This document shows, piece after piece, positions 25,680 through 33,871 of a stretch of DNA of 64,000 nt. Positions within the stretch are counted from its first letter, which is position 1. Each line of letters begins with the position of its first letter. The notes beneath the pieces were generated by a model. That model saw nothing but the letters and a program-made list of their open reading frames with translations, was not told where the DNA came from and did not search any database. Origin of the DNA: Gemmatimonadota bacterium (GTDB taxonomy: Bacteria; Gemmatimonadota; Gemmatimonadetes; Gemmatimonadales; GWC2-71-9); assembly GCA_016713785.1 (NCBI GenBank), contig JADJOM010000002.1, forward strand, positions 496,001-560,000, read 5' to 3'. The translations under genes were made by a program, and so were the position numbers.

Positions 25680-26506
25680 GAAGGCCAGCACTCCCGGGCC
25701 AGTGCCACCAGGGCGGCGTGATGGTGGCCGGCGCTCAGCAGCACCCCGCGATGATGCCCGACATCCGGCTGGTTGTATCGGAACGGTACGCCGTCGGCGT
25801 CGGTCACGGTGCCTCCCGCTTCGGTGACGATGAGGCCCGGCGCGGCGGTGTCCCACTCGTGCTCGCGGTCGTGCAGCGTGACGCAGCAGTCGAGCGCGCC
25901 CCCGGCGAGCAGCAGGTGCTTGATCGACGCGCCGCGCGGCTCCGCGGCCGCCGCGAGCCCGCCCCGCGCCAGGAACCGCTCCAGCGCCGGGTGCATGGCG
26001 GTGCGGGTGATGCCGGTGCGGTACTGCGCGAGCGGCCGCGCCGGCGCCACCGACAGCGGGTGGGCGCCCTGCGCGTCATGACGCAGCGCGCCGCCACCCC
26101 GCACCGCCACGTACACCGCGCCGTCCGCGGGCCACGCCACCGCCGCCACCACCGGCACCCCCTCCACCGCGAGCGCCACGTGCACCGCACAGTCGCCGGA
26201 GCCGGCCACGAAGTCGCGGGTGCCGTCGAGCGGATCGACGATCCACACCCGGTGGGCCCGGAGACGCGCGGGGTCGTCGGCCAGCTCCTCACTGAGGATG
26301 GCGTCGGCGGGGAAGGCGGAGCGCAGCACCGCGAGGATGCGCGCGTTGGCGGCGAGGTCGGTGGCGGTGACCGGCGAGCCGTCGGGCTTCTGCGCCGCCG
26401 GCGGCGCCGCGCCGGGCGGCGGGAAGAGCGCCGCCGCCGCCTCCGCCGCGGCGCGGGCCACGGCGAGTTCCTGGTCCCACGGTCCCGCGGAGGGCGCCAG
26501 CGGCAT
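25676..26506 (-). CDS. Inositol monophosphatase superfamily protein (CysQ/IMPase-like)
   Basis: A 276-residue phosphatase of the Mg-dependent IMPase/CysQ group. Metal-binding motifs are visible in order: the ILSEELADD acidic site, VWIVDPLDGTRDFVAG (the family signature) and the C-terminal HEWDTAAPGLIVTEAGG with the third metal Asp. CysQ members remove the 3'-phosphate from PAP, while others act on inositol phosphates; the sequence alone does not decide. ATG 26506 is 9 bases after the ABC permease stop, and the end overlaps the kinase gene by ATGA. Confidence 0.85.
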   Translation of the reverse strand: MPLAPSAGPWDQELAVARAAAEAAAALFPPPGAAPPAAQKPDGSPVTATDLAANARILAVLRSAFPADAILSEELADDPARLRAHRVWIVDPLDGTRDFVAGSGDCAVHVALAVEGVPVVAAVAWPADGAVYVAVRGGGALRHDAQGAHPLSVAPARPLAQYRTGITRTAMHPALERFLARGGLAAAAEPRGASIKHLLLAGGALDCCVTLHDREHEWDTAAPGLIVTEAGGTVTDADGVPFRYNQPDVGHHRGVLLSAGHHHAALVALARECWPS

Positions 26507-26514
26507 GGAGAGGC

Positions 26515-27654
26515 TCAGTCGAGGGTCTTGTGGAACCGGCGGACGCTGAGCGCCACGATCACGACGGCAAAGGTGCACAGCGCGGCGAGTTCCGGCCAGA
26601 GCGCCGCCGCCCCCACGCCCCGGAGCAGGATCCCCCGCAGGATCTCCAGGAAATAGGTGAGCGGAAAGGCCAGGCCGATCCACTGCGCCGCCTCCGGCAT
26701 CGCCGCCCGGGGAAACATGAACCCCGACAGCAGGATGTTGGGCAGGATGAACATGAACCCCGCCTGCATCGCCTGCGCCTGGGTCTGCACCAGCGTGGAG
26801 AAGAAGAGCCCGATGCCCAGGCTCGCCACGATGAACGGGAACGCCATCAGGTACAGCAGCGGCAGGCTGCCCCGCAGCGGCACGTCGAACACCAGCCGGC
26901 CCAGCAGCAGGATGACGGTGATCTGCACGTACCCCACCAGCAGGAACGGCACGATCTTGCCGAGCATCAGGCTGGTGCGGTCGATCGGCGTGACGATCAG
27001 CTGCTCCAGCGTGCCCCGCTCCCGCTCCCGCACCACCGCCATCGCGGTGATGATCACCATGGTGATCGACAGCAGCACCCCGATGATCCCCGGCACGATG
27101 TAGGTGCTGCTCTCGAGCATCGGGTTGTACCAGGGGCGCACCCGCAACTCGGCGGCGCGGCGGCTCGGCGGCGCGGCCGTGGGTTGGAAGGCCAGGCCCG
27201 CCTGCGTGGCCCCCTGCAGCGCCGCCGCGCTCGACATCGGGTCGGCGGCATCCACCAGCACCTGGGCCTGCGCCCCGCGGCCGCGCTTCCAGTCGCGGGT
27301 GAAGTCATGGGGGATGATCACCGCCGCCGCGGCATCGCCCCGGCGGATCCACGCCTCCGCCTCCGCCCGGCTGTGGATGTGCGCGATGACGTCGAAGTAG
27401 GTGGAGTTCTGCAGCGTGGCCACCAGCGCCCGGCTCTCGCTGCTCCGCGCCTCGTCCAGCACCAGGGTGGGCAGGTGCCGCACCTCGGTGCGGATGGCGA
27501 AGCCGAACAGCATCAGCTGGATGGCGGGGATGCCCACCATCATGGCCAGGGTCAGCCGGTCGCGCCGCATCTGGATGAACTCCTTGCGGAGCATGGGCCA
27601 GAAGGCAAGGCGGGCGAACCAGCCGGCCCGGCGACGCGACGGCTCGGGCGTCAT
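26515..27654 (-). CDS. ABC-2 type transporter permease (YbhS/YhhJ-like)
   Basis: A 379-residue inner-membrane permease. It has a cytosolic N-terminus with RKEFIQMRRDRLTL and a first helix AMMVGIPAIQLMLFGFAI. A periplasmic domain of about 150 residues follows (LPTLVLDEARSSESRAL, RAEAEAWIRRGDAAAAVIIP), and then five more helices. The ABC-2 coupling region VVRERERGTLEQLIVTPI is present. This architecture is that of exporters working with an HlyD-type adaptor and an ABC ATPase, as in the E. coli ybh and yhh systems. It overlaps the ATPase gene by 4 bases. Only one permease is present, so a homodimer is likely. Confidence 0.9.
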   Translation of the reverse strand: MTPEPSRRRAGWFARLAFWPMLRKEFIQMRRDRLTLAMMVGIPAIQLMLFGFAIRTEVRHLPTLVLDEARSSESRALVATLQNSTYFDVIAHIHSRAEAEAWIRRGDAAAAVIIPHDFTRDWKRGRGAQAQVLVDAADPMSSAAALQGATQAGLAFQPTAAPPSRRAAELRVRPWYNPMLESSTYIVPGIIGVLLSITMVIITAMAVVRERERGTLEQLIVTPIDRTSLMLGKIVPFLLVGYVQITVILLLGRLVFDVPLRGSLPLLYLMAFPFIVASLGIGLFFSTLVQTQAQAMQAGFMFILPNILLSGFMFPRAAMPEAAQWIGLAFPLTYFLEILRGILLRGVGAAALWPELAALCTFAVVIVALSVRRFHKTLD

Positions 27655-28403
27655 GCCGTGGCCCCGTCCCGTTCCTGCAGCGCGATGAACGCGTCCTCCA
27701 GCGTGGGCTGGCCCAGCTGCACCGTGATCTCGTGCGGCGCGCCCACCGTCACCAGCTTGCCCCGCCACAGGAGCGCCACCCGCCCGCACCGCTCCGCCTC
27801 GTCCATGTAGTGCGTGGTGACGAGGATCGTGGTGCCGCGCCCCGCCAGCTCGCGGATCACCTGCCAGAACTGCCGCCGCGCCGCCGGGTCCACCCCGGCG
27901 GTGGGCTCGTCCAGGAAGAGCACGTCGGGCCGGTGGCTGGTGGCGCAGGCCAGCGAGAGCCGCTGCTTCCACCCGCCGCTGAGCGTGCCCGCCAGCTGCC
28001 GGCGTCGCGGCGTGAACGCCAGCTCCGCGATCAGCTCCTCCACCCGCGCCTTCCCCTCCGCGCCCACCAGCCCGTACAGCCCGGCGTAGAAGCGCAGGTT
28101 CTCCTCCACCGTGAGGTCGTCGTACAGGCCGTAGCGCTGCGACATGTACCCGAGCCGCCGCCGCACCGCCTCCGGCTCCCGCACCACGTCGATCCCCGCC
28201 ACCCGCGCCGTGCCGGAGGTCGGCGGCATCAGGCCGGTGAGCATGCGGATGGTGGTGGTCTTGCCGGAGCCGTTGGAGCCGAGCAGCCCGAAGATCTCGC
28301 CCCGCTGGATCACCAGGTCGAGCCGCTCCACCGCCACCAGCTCGCCGAAGCGCTTGTGCAGCGCCTCGGTGACGATGGCCGGCGCGCCCGCGGGTCCGGT
28401 CAC
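27651..28403 (-). CDS. ABC transporter ATP-binding protein
   Basis: A 250-residue ATPase with Walker A GSNGSGKTT, Q-loop YMSQRYGLYDDLTVEEN, signature LSGGWKQR, Walker B VLFLDEPTAGVDP and the switch His in VTTHYMDEAERC. It energises the ABC-2 permease encoded next. The start is GTG 28403, overlapping the stop of the HlyD gene by 4 bases, so adaptor, ATPase and permease are translationally coupled. Confidence 0.95.
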   Translation of the reverse strand: MTGPAGAPAIVTEALHKRFGELVAVERLDLVIQRGEIFGLLGSNGSGKTTTIRMLTGLMPPTSGTARVAGIDVVREPEAVRRRLGYMSQRYGLYDDLTVEENLRFYAGLYGLVGAEGKARVEELIAELAFTPRRRQLAGTLSGGWKQRLSLACATSHRPDVLFLDEPTAGVDPAARRQFWQVIRELAGRGTTILVTTHYMDEAERCGRVALLWRGKLVTVGAPHEITVQLGQPTLEDAFIALQERDGATA

Positions 28404-29374
28404 GGCGCCGCCGGCCGGAAGCGCACGTTCACCGGGAGCCCCGGCCGGAACCCCGGCGGCGCGCTGTCGAGCGCCACCCGGCTCGCAAAGAGGAGGTCGG
28501 CCCGCTCCTCCTCGGTGAGTGCCGCGCGCGGGGTGAACTCGGCCTTGGGGCTCACCGAGAGGAGGTGGCCGCGGGCCGCCGGCTCGGCGGCTCGGGCACC
28601 CGGCGGCTCAGCCACCGTGACTTCGGCGGGGGCGCCGGCGGCGAGCGTGGCCAGCAGCGCGGCGGGGAGGTACACCCGCACCCAGCGATGACTCACGTCG
28701 CCCACGGTGGCGATGGGCGTCCCGGCCGGCACCACTTCACCGGGATCGGCGTGACGGCCCAGCACCACGCCCGCCACCGGGGCCAGCACGGCGAGCTCGT
28801 CCAAGTCGGCGGTGGCGCCGCGCAGCAGCGCCTCGGCACTCGCCACCTCGGCCTCGGCGGCGCGCACCTGGTCGCTGCGGCTGCCTTCCTGTGCGAGTGC
28901 AAGCACCGCGCGCGCCGCGTCGCGCCGGCGGGCCGCCGCCTCGGCGCCGGAGCGGATCCGGTCGTACTCCTGCTGCGCGATCACCTTGTCGGCCACCAGG
29001 CGGTTGGCGCGCTCCAGGTCCTTCGCGGCGCGGTCGGCGTCGGCCTCCGCGGCGGCCAGCTCCGCCTCCGCACGCGCCAGCTCCGGTTCGCGCGAGCCAC
29101 GGCGCAGGTCGGCGAGCCGCGCGCGCGCCACGGCCAGCCGGGCGCGGCGGTCCTCCGCCTGCGCCGGGAGGGTGCGCTGGGTCAGGATGGCGATCGTGTC
29201 GCCGCCGGCGACGGTGTCGCCCTCCTGCACCCGGAGCTCCACGATCCGCCCGCCCACCAGCGGCGCCGCGTCGGATTCGTCGAGCTCGATGGTGCCGGGA
29301 TAGGTGGTGCCGCCGTCGCCGCGGGCACAGGCGGCCAGCAGGAGGAGCGGGAGGAGGGCGGTCGGTCGACGCAT
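28400..29374 (-). CDS. HlyD-family periplasmic adaptor lipoprotein (YbhG-like)
   Basis: A 324-residue adaptor with a lipoprotein signal (MRRPTALLPLLLLAAC, Cys at 16). The first lipoyl strand set (GGRIVELRVQEGDTVAGGDTIA) is followed by a long alpha-hairpin (about residues 75-180, with repeated ARAEAELAAAEADADRAAKDLERANRL) and the second lipoyl half (VLAPVAGVVLGRHADPGEVVPAGTPI). It would bridge the ABC-2 transporter to an outer-membrane factor. It is the first gene of a five-gene minus-strand operon and is divergent from the S8 protease cluster. Confidence 0.9.
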   Translation of the reverse strand: MRRPTALLPLLLLAACARGDGGTTYPGTIELDESDAAPLVGGRIVELRVQEGDTVAGGDTIAILTQRTLPAQAEDRRARLAVARARLADLRRGSREPELARAEAELAAAEADADRAAKDLERANRLVADKVIAQQEYDRIRSGAEAAARRRDAARAVLALAQEGSRSDQVRAAEAEVASAEALLRGATADLDELAVLAPVAGVVLGRHADPGEVVPAGTPIATVGDVSHRWVRVYLPAALLATLAAGAPAEVTVAEPPGARAAEPAARGHLLSVSPKAEFTPRAALTEEERADLLFASRVALDSAPPGFRPGLPVNVRFRPAAP

Positions 29375-29682
29375 CGAGTCACTCGGCAGGGCACGGATGG
29401 GTGGTCGGGGACACGCGGAGCCGCGCGGGGAATATGGCACGTCCGGCGGGGCGTGCGAGGGCCCCGTGCAGGGCGGGGCCGGGCGCCCTGTGGTCCGCCG
29501 GCTGGCCGGGGGCGTCCACCGGACGGACGCCGGCGTCACGCGCCCGTCACGGGAGCGCCACATGCACCGGGCGCGCCTTGCGCCGGGCGGGGGGGGGGCT
29601 CGCATCATGGTGGGGCCCGTCCGTCGATTGCTCCCCGGCAGCGCCCGAGGCCCCCGTGCGTCCCACGAGCGAGAGGTGGCAC
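29375..29682 (+). promoter_or_regulatory. Divergent intergenic region with 34-nt leader element and G10 tract
   Basis: This 308-base region precedes S8 gene 1. It contains, at 29487-29520, a 34-base element starting CCTGTGGTCC that recurs in front of the other four S8 genes, there directly upstream of the start codon. Further down, TTGCGC (29578-29583) is followed by a run of ten G (29589-29598), echoing the TTGCGC-poly-G arrangement of the later genes but without the TAGGCT box. The ribosome binding site AGAGG lies at 29672-29676. Confidence 0.5.
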
Positions 29683-32600
29683 ATGTTCCCGATGCTCCTG
29701 GCACTGGCGGTGTGCGGCGGCTGCTCCAGCGAGGAGCGGCTGCAGGGCCCGGGGCACCCGCCCGAGCCGCCCCCCGCGCTGGCCCGGCCGGTGGTGTCCC
29801 GGCTCAGCGCGCCGGCCGGGACCCGGATCGCGGTCGCGCTCGAGGCCACGCCCGCGGGCGGCGTGCTCCTCTCCGGGCTGCAGGGGGAGCTGCAGTTCGA
29901 CCCGGCGGCGCTGCGCTACGTGGGGCAGGCGGGGTATGACTCGCTCCGGTTCCCGCTGGTGATCGTCAACGACCGCGCCGCCGACGCCGGCACGCTCGTG
30001 GTGCTGAGCGTCGACCCGTCGGGGCTTGGCCCCCAGACCGCGATCCTCGCCTTCGACGTGCTCCGCGGCGACTACGCCACGTCGCTCCGGTACCGCACCG
30101 ACATGGCGGTCACGACGGCGCTGGCGGTGCTGCCGGACGGCGGCACCAGCGGCGAGGTCGGCGAGGACGCCGCGCTCCGGCTCCCCACCGCCCCGGTCCG
30201 CCTGGGACCCGCGCAGTGGACCCGGCTGCAGCGGCCCGGGGCGCTCCTCGGACGGCTCATCGACTCGATCCCGGCGGGGCGGCGGTTCGGCGACGTGACG
30301 GGCAATGGCGCGGTGGACGTGGTGGATGCCTCGCGGGTGGGGAACTGGGCGGTGGGGAATCCCTCGCCGGCCGGCACGCCGATCCCGGCGCCGGGGGACC
30401 TGGCCGAGCTGGTGGGGAACGTGGCGCCGTTCAACAGCCCGGGGCTGGGGGAGACGTCTGACACCAAGGGCCCGGGGTGGGACGCCAACTGTGTCCGGCT
30501 GTGGGACGTGCTGGATGCGGCGAACATCAGCAACGAGGCGGTGGGGAATGACAAGCCGGTGGTAGGGGAGGTGGTGCCGGGGGATGGAGTTGATGCGGCG
30601 ACGGGGCTGCCGCGGCGAGGGACAGCGTGTGTAGTGTCGGACACCACACGCCCGGCGATCGTGAATGGAAGTGAACGGCAGACCAGCCCCGGCCCCACCG
30701 TAACAGATCCTACCGATCCCAGGTGGGCATATGACCGCCGGTCTTTCTCCGTTCGGTTTGATGACTCAACCAGTGGTCCAACCATCTGGGGCTTCCTGAC
30801 CCGGTTCCGCGCCCACATCGTCGGCGGAAGCTCGAGACCCGGCACTCAGGGCTTGAATCGCTACCACATCGTCATCGCGGATCCCGGCCCATCATGGGGA
30901 GCATACGATTCGCTGTACCATGCCATGCGAGCGTCACCTGGCGTCGATTTCGTGCTGCCGGGCCCAAGCGGCACGTGGGTTCAAGTCCGCGGTCGTTACC
31001 CCATCGATCAGCACCTCGCGAGTGATCGCACCCAGTGGTTCGGAACAAGCAGGAACACGCAGCCGTGGTTGGCTATTCGCGCACCGCTCGCATGGGGCTG
31101 CGAAACAGGCCGCTACGGTGGCGTGCCGCCACGGGTCGGGATTGTGGACAATTTCCTCGATGCCTTGCCCAGTGATCTGCCACAGAGCCAGTCGCCGGTG
31201 CCATTCGTCGACTCCCTTCTGGTTGGAAACGACCTCTCCTACCGGACGCCAGCCCAGAAGTCTCATGGACCTCGAGTTGCGAGCCTGGTCACGGCCGTCG
31301 GCGACAATGGGGGCGGGATCGCCGGGGCGATCTGGAACAGCGATCTCCGCCTCTACCCGCTACAGCGAGACACCCTGAGCCCTGATCCCTATTCGGTCTC
31401 TGACCGGATCCAGGATCTCTTCATTCACGCCGGCGCCCCCGTTTCGGGGTCCCAGGTCCTGAATCTCTCTGTGGGCTTCCTGAACGGTGACAGGAACGAT
31501 CATGTGACCTTCCTTCGAGAGGTCATCAAGGGGCAGTTCCTCGACCGCAATCCTGGCGGGCTCATTGTCAGCGCAGTGGGAGATGCAGTGACGGGTGCAC
31601 CGGTCACCCCATTCGTCGCGCAACTTGCGGACACGAACTACCGTGATCCGGCTTTCCTCGCGGGGATCACCGCCCTCGATCGTGCGCTTGCGCAGCTCTA
31701 CCTTGCCGGCGACTCGAACAGGATCGTTTTCGTCACAGGCTCGAACCGGGCCAGCCAGAAGTTCGCCCCAAGCAACTTCTGGCAAGGTGCCTCCCTCATT
31801 GCTGCCCCATCCGATGGTGTTCTCGGGTTGAACCCCGACGGGACCGCCTCCGAGGGGTCAGGGACTTCCTACGCTGCGGCATTCGTCTCCGGCGTCGCCG
31901 CGCAGCTATTCGCGATGGACCCGACGCTCACGCCCGCCCAGGTCAAGGACTACATCCTGCGCGGGGCCCAGGAGCCGAAGTTCGATCCGTTCACCGGGCA
32001 GTTCATCGCCGACTCGACCCAGCTGCGGCTGCCGGGCGCGCCCGGTCCAGTCTACCAGCTCGACGCCTATGGATCACTCACCCTGCTGTCCCGGGAGCGC
32101 GCGGGCGTGCCGGTCTGCGGGTATGAGGTTGCCGTCGGGAGCCAGCCGACGTGGGAGGTCAAACTGGCGCGGAAGGAAGCCGACACCCTCCGCATCCCGA
32201 TCCCTGGCGGGGAGGCGCAGGGCGTCAGCGTGGCCCAAGGGGGCCGACGGCTGGCGGTCCGGGTCTTCAACCTGGCGACCGGGGTCTCCACATCGGTGTA
32301 CAGTCACACCGGCGCGTTGCTGCACACGGCGCCAGGCGTGGAACGACAGTTCCTGGAGCGCGATACGGCCGACATCTCGGGAACCGGCGTGACGATCACC
32401 GGGCCATCCGGTTCGATGACGTACCCGAATGTGTTTGACCTGGTGGACGGGGGGCATCTGCTGTTCGCGCCGGGGCGGGTGCGCGTGGCACCGGACGGGA
32501 TGCACGCGCTGGTCGAGAGCTACGCCGACGATGACCTGGGGTACCAGTGCCCCGATGGCACGGACGCGCTCCGGAGGGTCGACCGGGTCCACGCGGTGCC

Positions 32601-33108
32601 GCTGGGCTCCACGGGCCCGGCCATTCCGCTTCTCGACACCGACGTCGGGCTGTACTGCCCTGGCATCGATCCCGGGGAGTACACCGGCGGACTCTACTTC
32701 ACGTGGAGCCAGGATGGGCTCCGGGCACTGGCGAACCGCTGGAGTCACTTCTACAACCCGCTCGATCCGAATGGCACCGTGACCGGCGAGAGCTCCCTCG
32801 TTCGGGAGTGGACGGTGGGCGGGATGGTCGCGTCGCACACGATCGCGCAACGCGGACTCAAGTACCCGCGCTACACGTCGGACGGGTTTGCCTGGCGCTT
32901 CTCGGAGTTCAGCGTCATCGGAGCCGCGCCTTCCTGCTGGACAACGACTCGCCAGCGGGCCAATCCGGGTTCTCCGATGCTCGAGGCCGGCGCGCCCACC
33001 GGGGCCGACTGCTTCCTGGCCGATTTCGAGCAGACGGGGACGCCCCTCATGCCCAACCTCCGCGCCAGGCGGAACCGCGCCGGGGCCCGGGCCGCCCGCC
33101 CAAACTGA
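29683..33108 (+). CDS. S8 subtilisin-like lipoprotein, cluster gene 1 (cohesin/dockerin-like N-terminus)
   Basis: A 1141-residue intact gene. A lipoprotein-type signal (MFPMLLALAVCGGC) leads to a cohesin-like beta domain (about residues 30-150) and two dockerin-like repeats (FGDVTGNGAVDVVDASRVG, then LWDVLDAANISNEAVGN, about 205-300). A prodomain-like unit follows, and then the S8 core with Asp489 (GIVDNF), His528 (KSHGPRVAS) and Ser729 (GTSYAAAF). The usual oxyanion Asn motif is absent, because the expected place reads VSAVGDAV. The C-terminal 370 residues have PDG-type beta-propeller motifs and a Cys shared with the other copies (GVPVCG). The 5' and 3' parts are very GC-rich and the core is not. 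Related in plan to genes 2-5 but clearly diverged. ATG 29683 has AGAGG six bases upstream. Confidence 0.85.
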   Translation: MFPMLLALAVCGGCSSEERLQGPGHPPEPPPALARPVVSRLSAPAGTRIAVALEATPAGGVLLSGLQGELQFDPAALRYVGQAGYDSLRFPLVIVNDRAADAGTLVVLSVDPSGLGPQTAILAFDVLRGDYATSLRYRTDMAVTTALAVLPDGGTSGEVGEDAALRLPTAPVRLGPAQWTRLQRPGALLGRLIDSIPAGRRFGDVTGNGAVDVVDASRVGNWAVGNPSPAGTPIPAPGDLAELVGNVAPFNSPGLGETSDTKGPGWDANCVRLWDVLDAANISNEAVGNDKPVVGEVVPGDGVDAATGLPRRGTACVVSDTTRPAIVNGSERQTSPGPTVTDPTDPRWAYDRRSFSVRFDDSTSGPTIWGFLTRFRAHIVGGSSRPGTQGLNRYHIVIADPGPSWGAYDSLYHAMRASPGVDFVLPGPSGTWVQVRGRYPIDQHLASDRTQWFGTSRNTQPWLAIRAPLAWGCETGRYGGVPPRVGIVDNFLDALPSDLPQSQSPVPFVDSLLVGNDLSYRTPAQKSHGPRVASLVTAVGDNGGGIAGAIWNSDLRLYPLQRDTLSPDPYSVSDRIQDLFIHAGAPVSGSQVLNLSVGFLNGDRNDHVTFLREVIKGQFLDRNPGGLIVSAVGDAVTGAPVTPFVAQLADTNYRDPAFLAGITALDRALAQLYLAGDSNRIVFVTGSNRASQKFAPSNFWQGASLIAAPSDGVLGLNPDGTASEGSGTSYAAAFVSGVAAQLFAMDPTLTPAQVKDYILRGAQEPKFDPFTGQFIADSTQLRLPGAPGPVYQLDAYGSLTLLSRERAGVPVCGYEVAVGSQPTWEVKLARKEADTLRIPIPGGEAQGVSVAQGGRRLAVRVFNLATGVSTSVYSHTGALLHTAPGVERQFLERDTADISGTGVTITGPSGSMTYPNVFDLVDGGHLLFAPGRVRVAPDGMHALVESYADDDLGYQCPDGTDALRRVDRVHAVPLGSTGPAIPLLDTDVGLYCPGIDPGEYTGGLYFTWSQDGLRALANRWSHFYNPLDPNGTVTGESSLVREWTVGGMVASHTIAQRGLKYPRYTSDGFAWRFSEFSVIGAAPSCWTTTRQRANPGSPMLEAGAPTGADCFLADFEQTGTPLMPNLRARRNRAGARAARPN

Positions 33109-33134
33109 GGCCCGCCGCCTTCCCGGAGCACAAA

Positions 33135-33164
33135 CGCGGGGCCGGCATCGCCGCCGGCCCCGCG
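33135..33164 (+). terminator. Terminator hairpin after S8 gene 1
   Basis: A perfect 12-bp stem CGCGGGGCCGGC/GCCGGCCCCGCG with an ATCGCC loop. The identical hairpin follows genes 2, 3 and 4, so the S8 genes are probably separate transcription units. Confidence 0.6.
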
Positions 33165-33239
33165 TGCCTTCCCCTCCCTCGGCTCCACCCCCCGAGCTTC
33201 CCCGCCCTCACCCGCTGCCGGCATTCGCCCCTGACGGGC

Positions 33240-33264
33240 TTGCGCGGCGGGGGGGGCGTAGGCT
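33240..33264 (+). promoter_or_regulatory. Poly-G (G8) element upstream of S8 gene 2
   Basis: TTGCGC (33240-33245), a run of 8 G (33249-33256) and TAGGCT (33259-33264). If these boxes act as -35 and -10, the spacer is 13 bases, and the tract length sets the spacing (tract plus 5). Confidence 0.45.
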
Positions 33265-33871
33265 CCTGTGGTCCGCAGGCTGGCCGGGGCGTCCACCCAG
33301 GGGAACTTCCATGGCAACCGGAGGCGCACGCATGTGGCTCATGCTGGCAGGGCTGGCGGGGGTGTGTGGCGGCGGGTGCCGCGGCGAGGACCTCACCGCG
33401 CCGCGGGGCGCGGCGCCGGCGCCCGCGCGGGTGCTGGTGGTGGCCGACACCCTCTGCGTGCGGGCGCAGTTCACGATCACCGGGCCCACGTCGGTCACCA
33501 CCAACTTCCCTACCGCGGCGGAGTGCCCGAGCGGGCTGCTGCTCACCCGCAGCCAGCCGGCCACCTGGGTGCAGACGCCCAACCGGCGGCTCAGGCTCTT
33601 CGTGCGGTTCCGGAACCTGACCGGGCAGGCGGTGCAGCTGCCGGTGCGGCTGTACCTGCCGGCCACCGGGACCACGGTGGTGCTGCCGGCGGGGACGCCG
33701 CCGAGCAAGGTCGTGGCGTACCAGCCGGACAGCAGCGAGGCGGGCGGGGGCGGGTGTGGTTCGTCGGGGGGAGCAGCGTACTGGCGGCGGGCGACTCGAC
33801 CGCGGAGGACACGCTGACCTTCCAGGTGCAGTCGCCGGTGACCAAGGCCCGGTGGCAGTTTCAGGCGACGG
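33257..33871 (+). repeat. 5' constant module, copy in S8 gene 2
   Basis: Leader, lipoprotein signal and N-terminal domain. It is nearly identical at nucleotide level to 36480-37096, 39496-40111 and 42495-43110. Similarity ends abruptly just after GTTTCAGGCGACGG in all four. Confidence 0.9.

Noticed and set aside
33746..33750. Programmed ribosomal frameshifting at the S8 G run
   Set aside because: No conserved slippery heptamer plus stimulator is evident, two copies are in frame without it, and sequencing error or slippage explains the pattern more simply.
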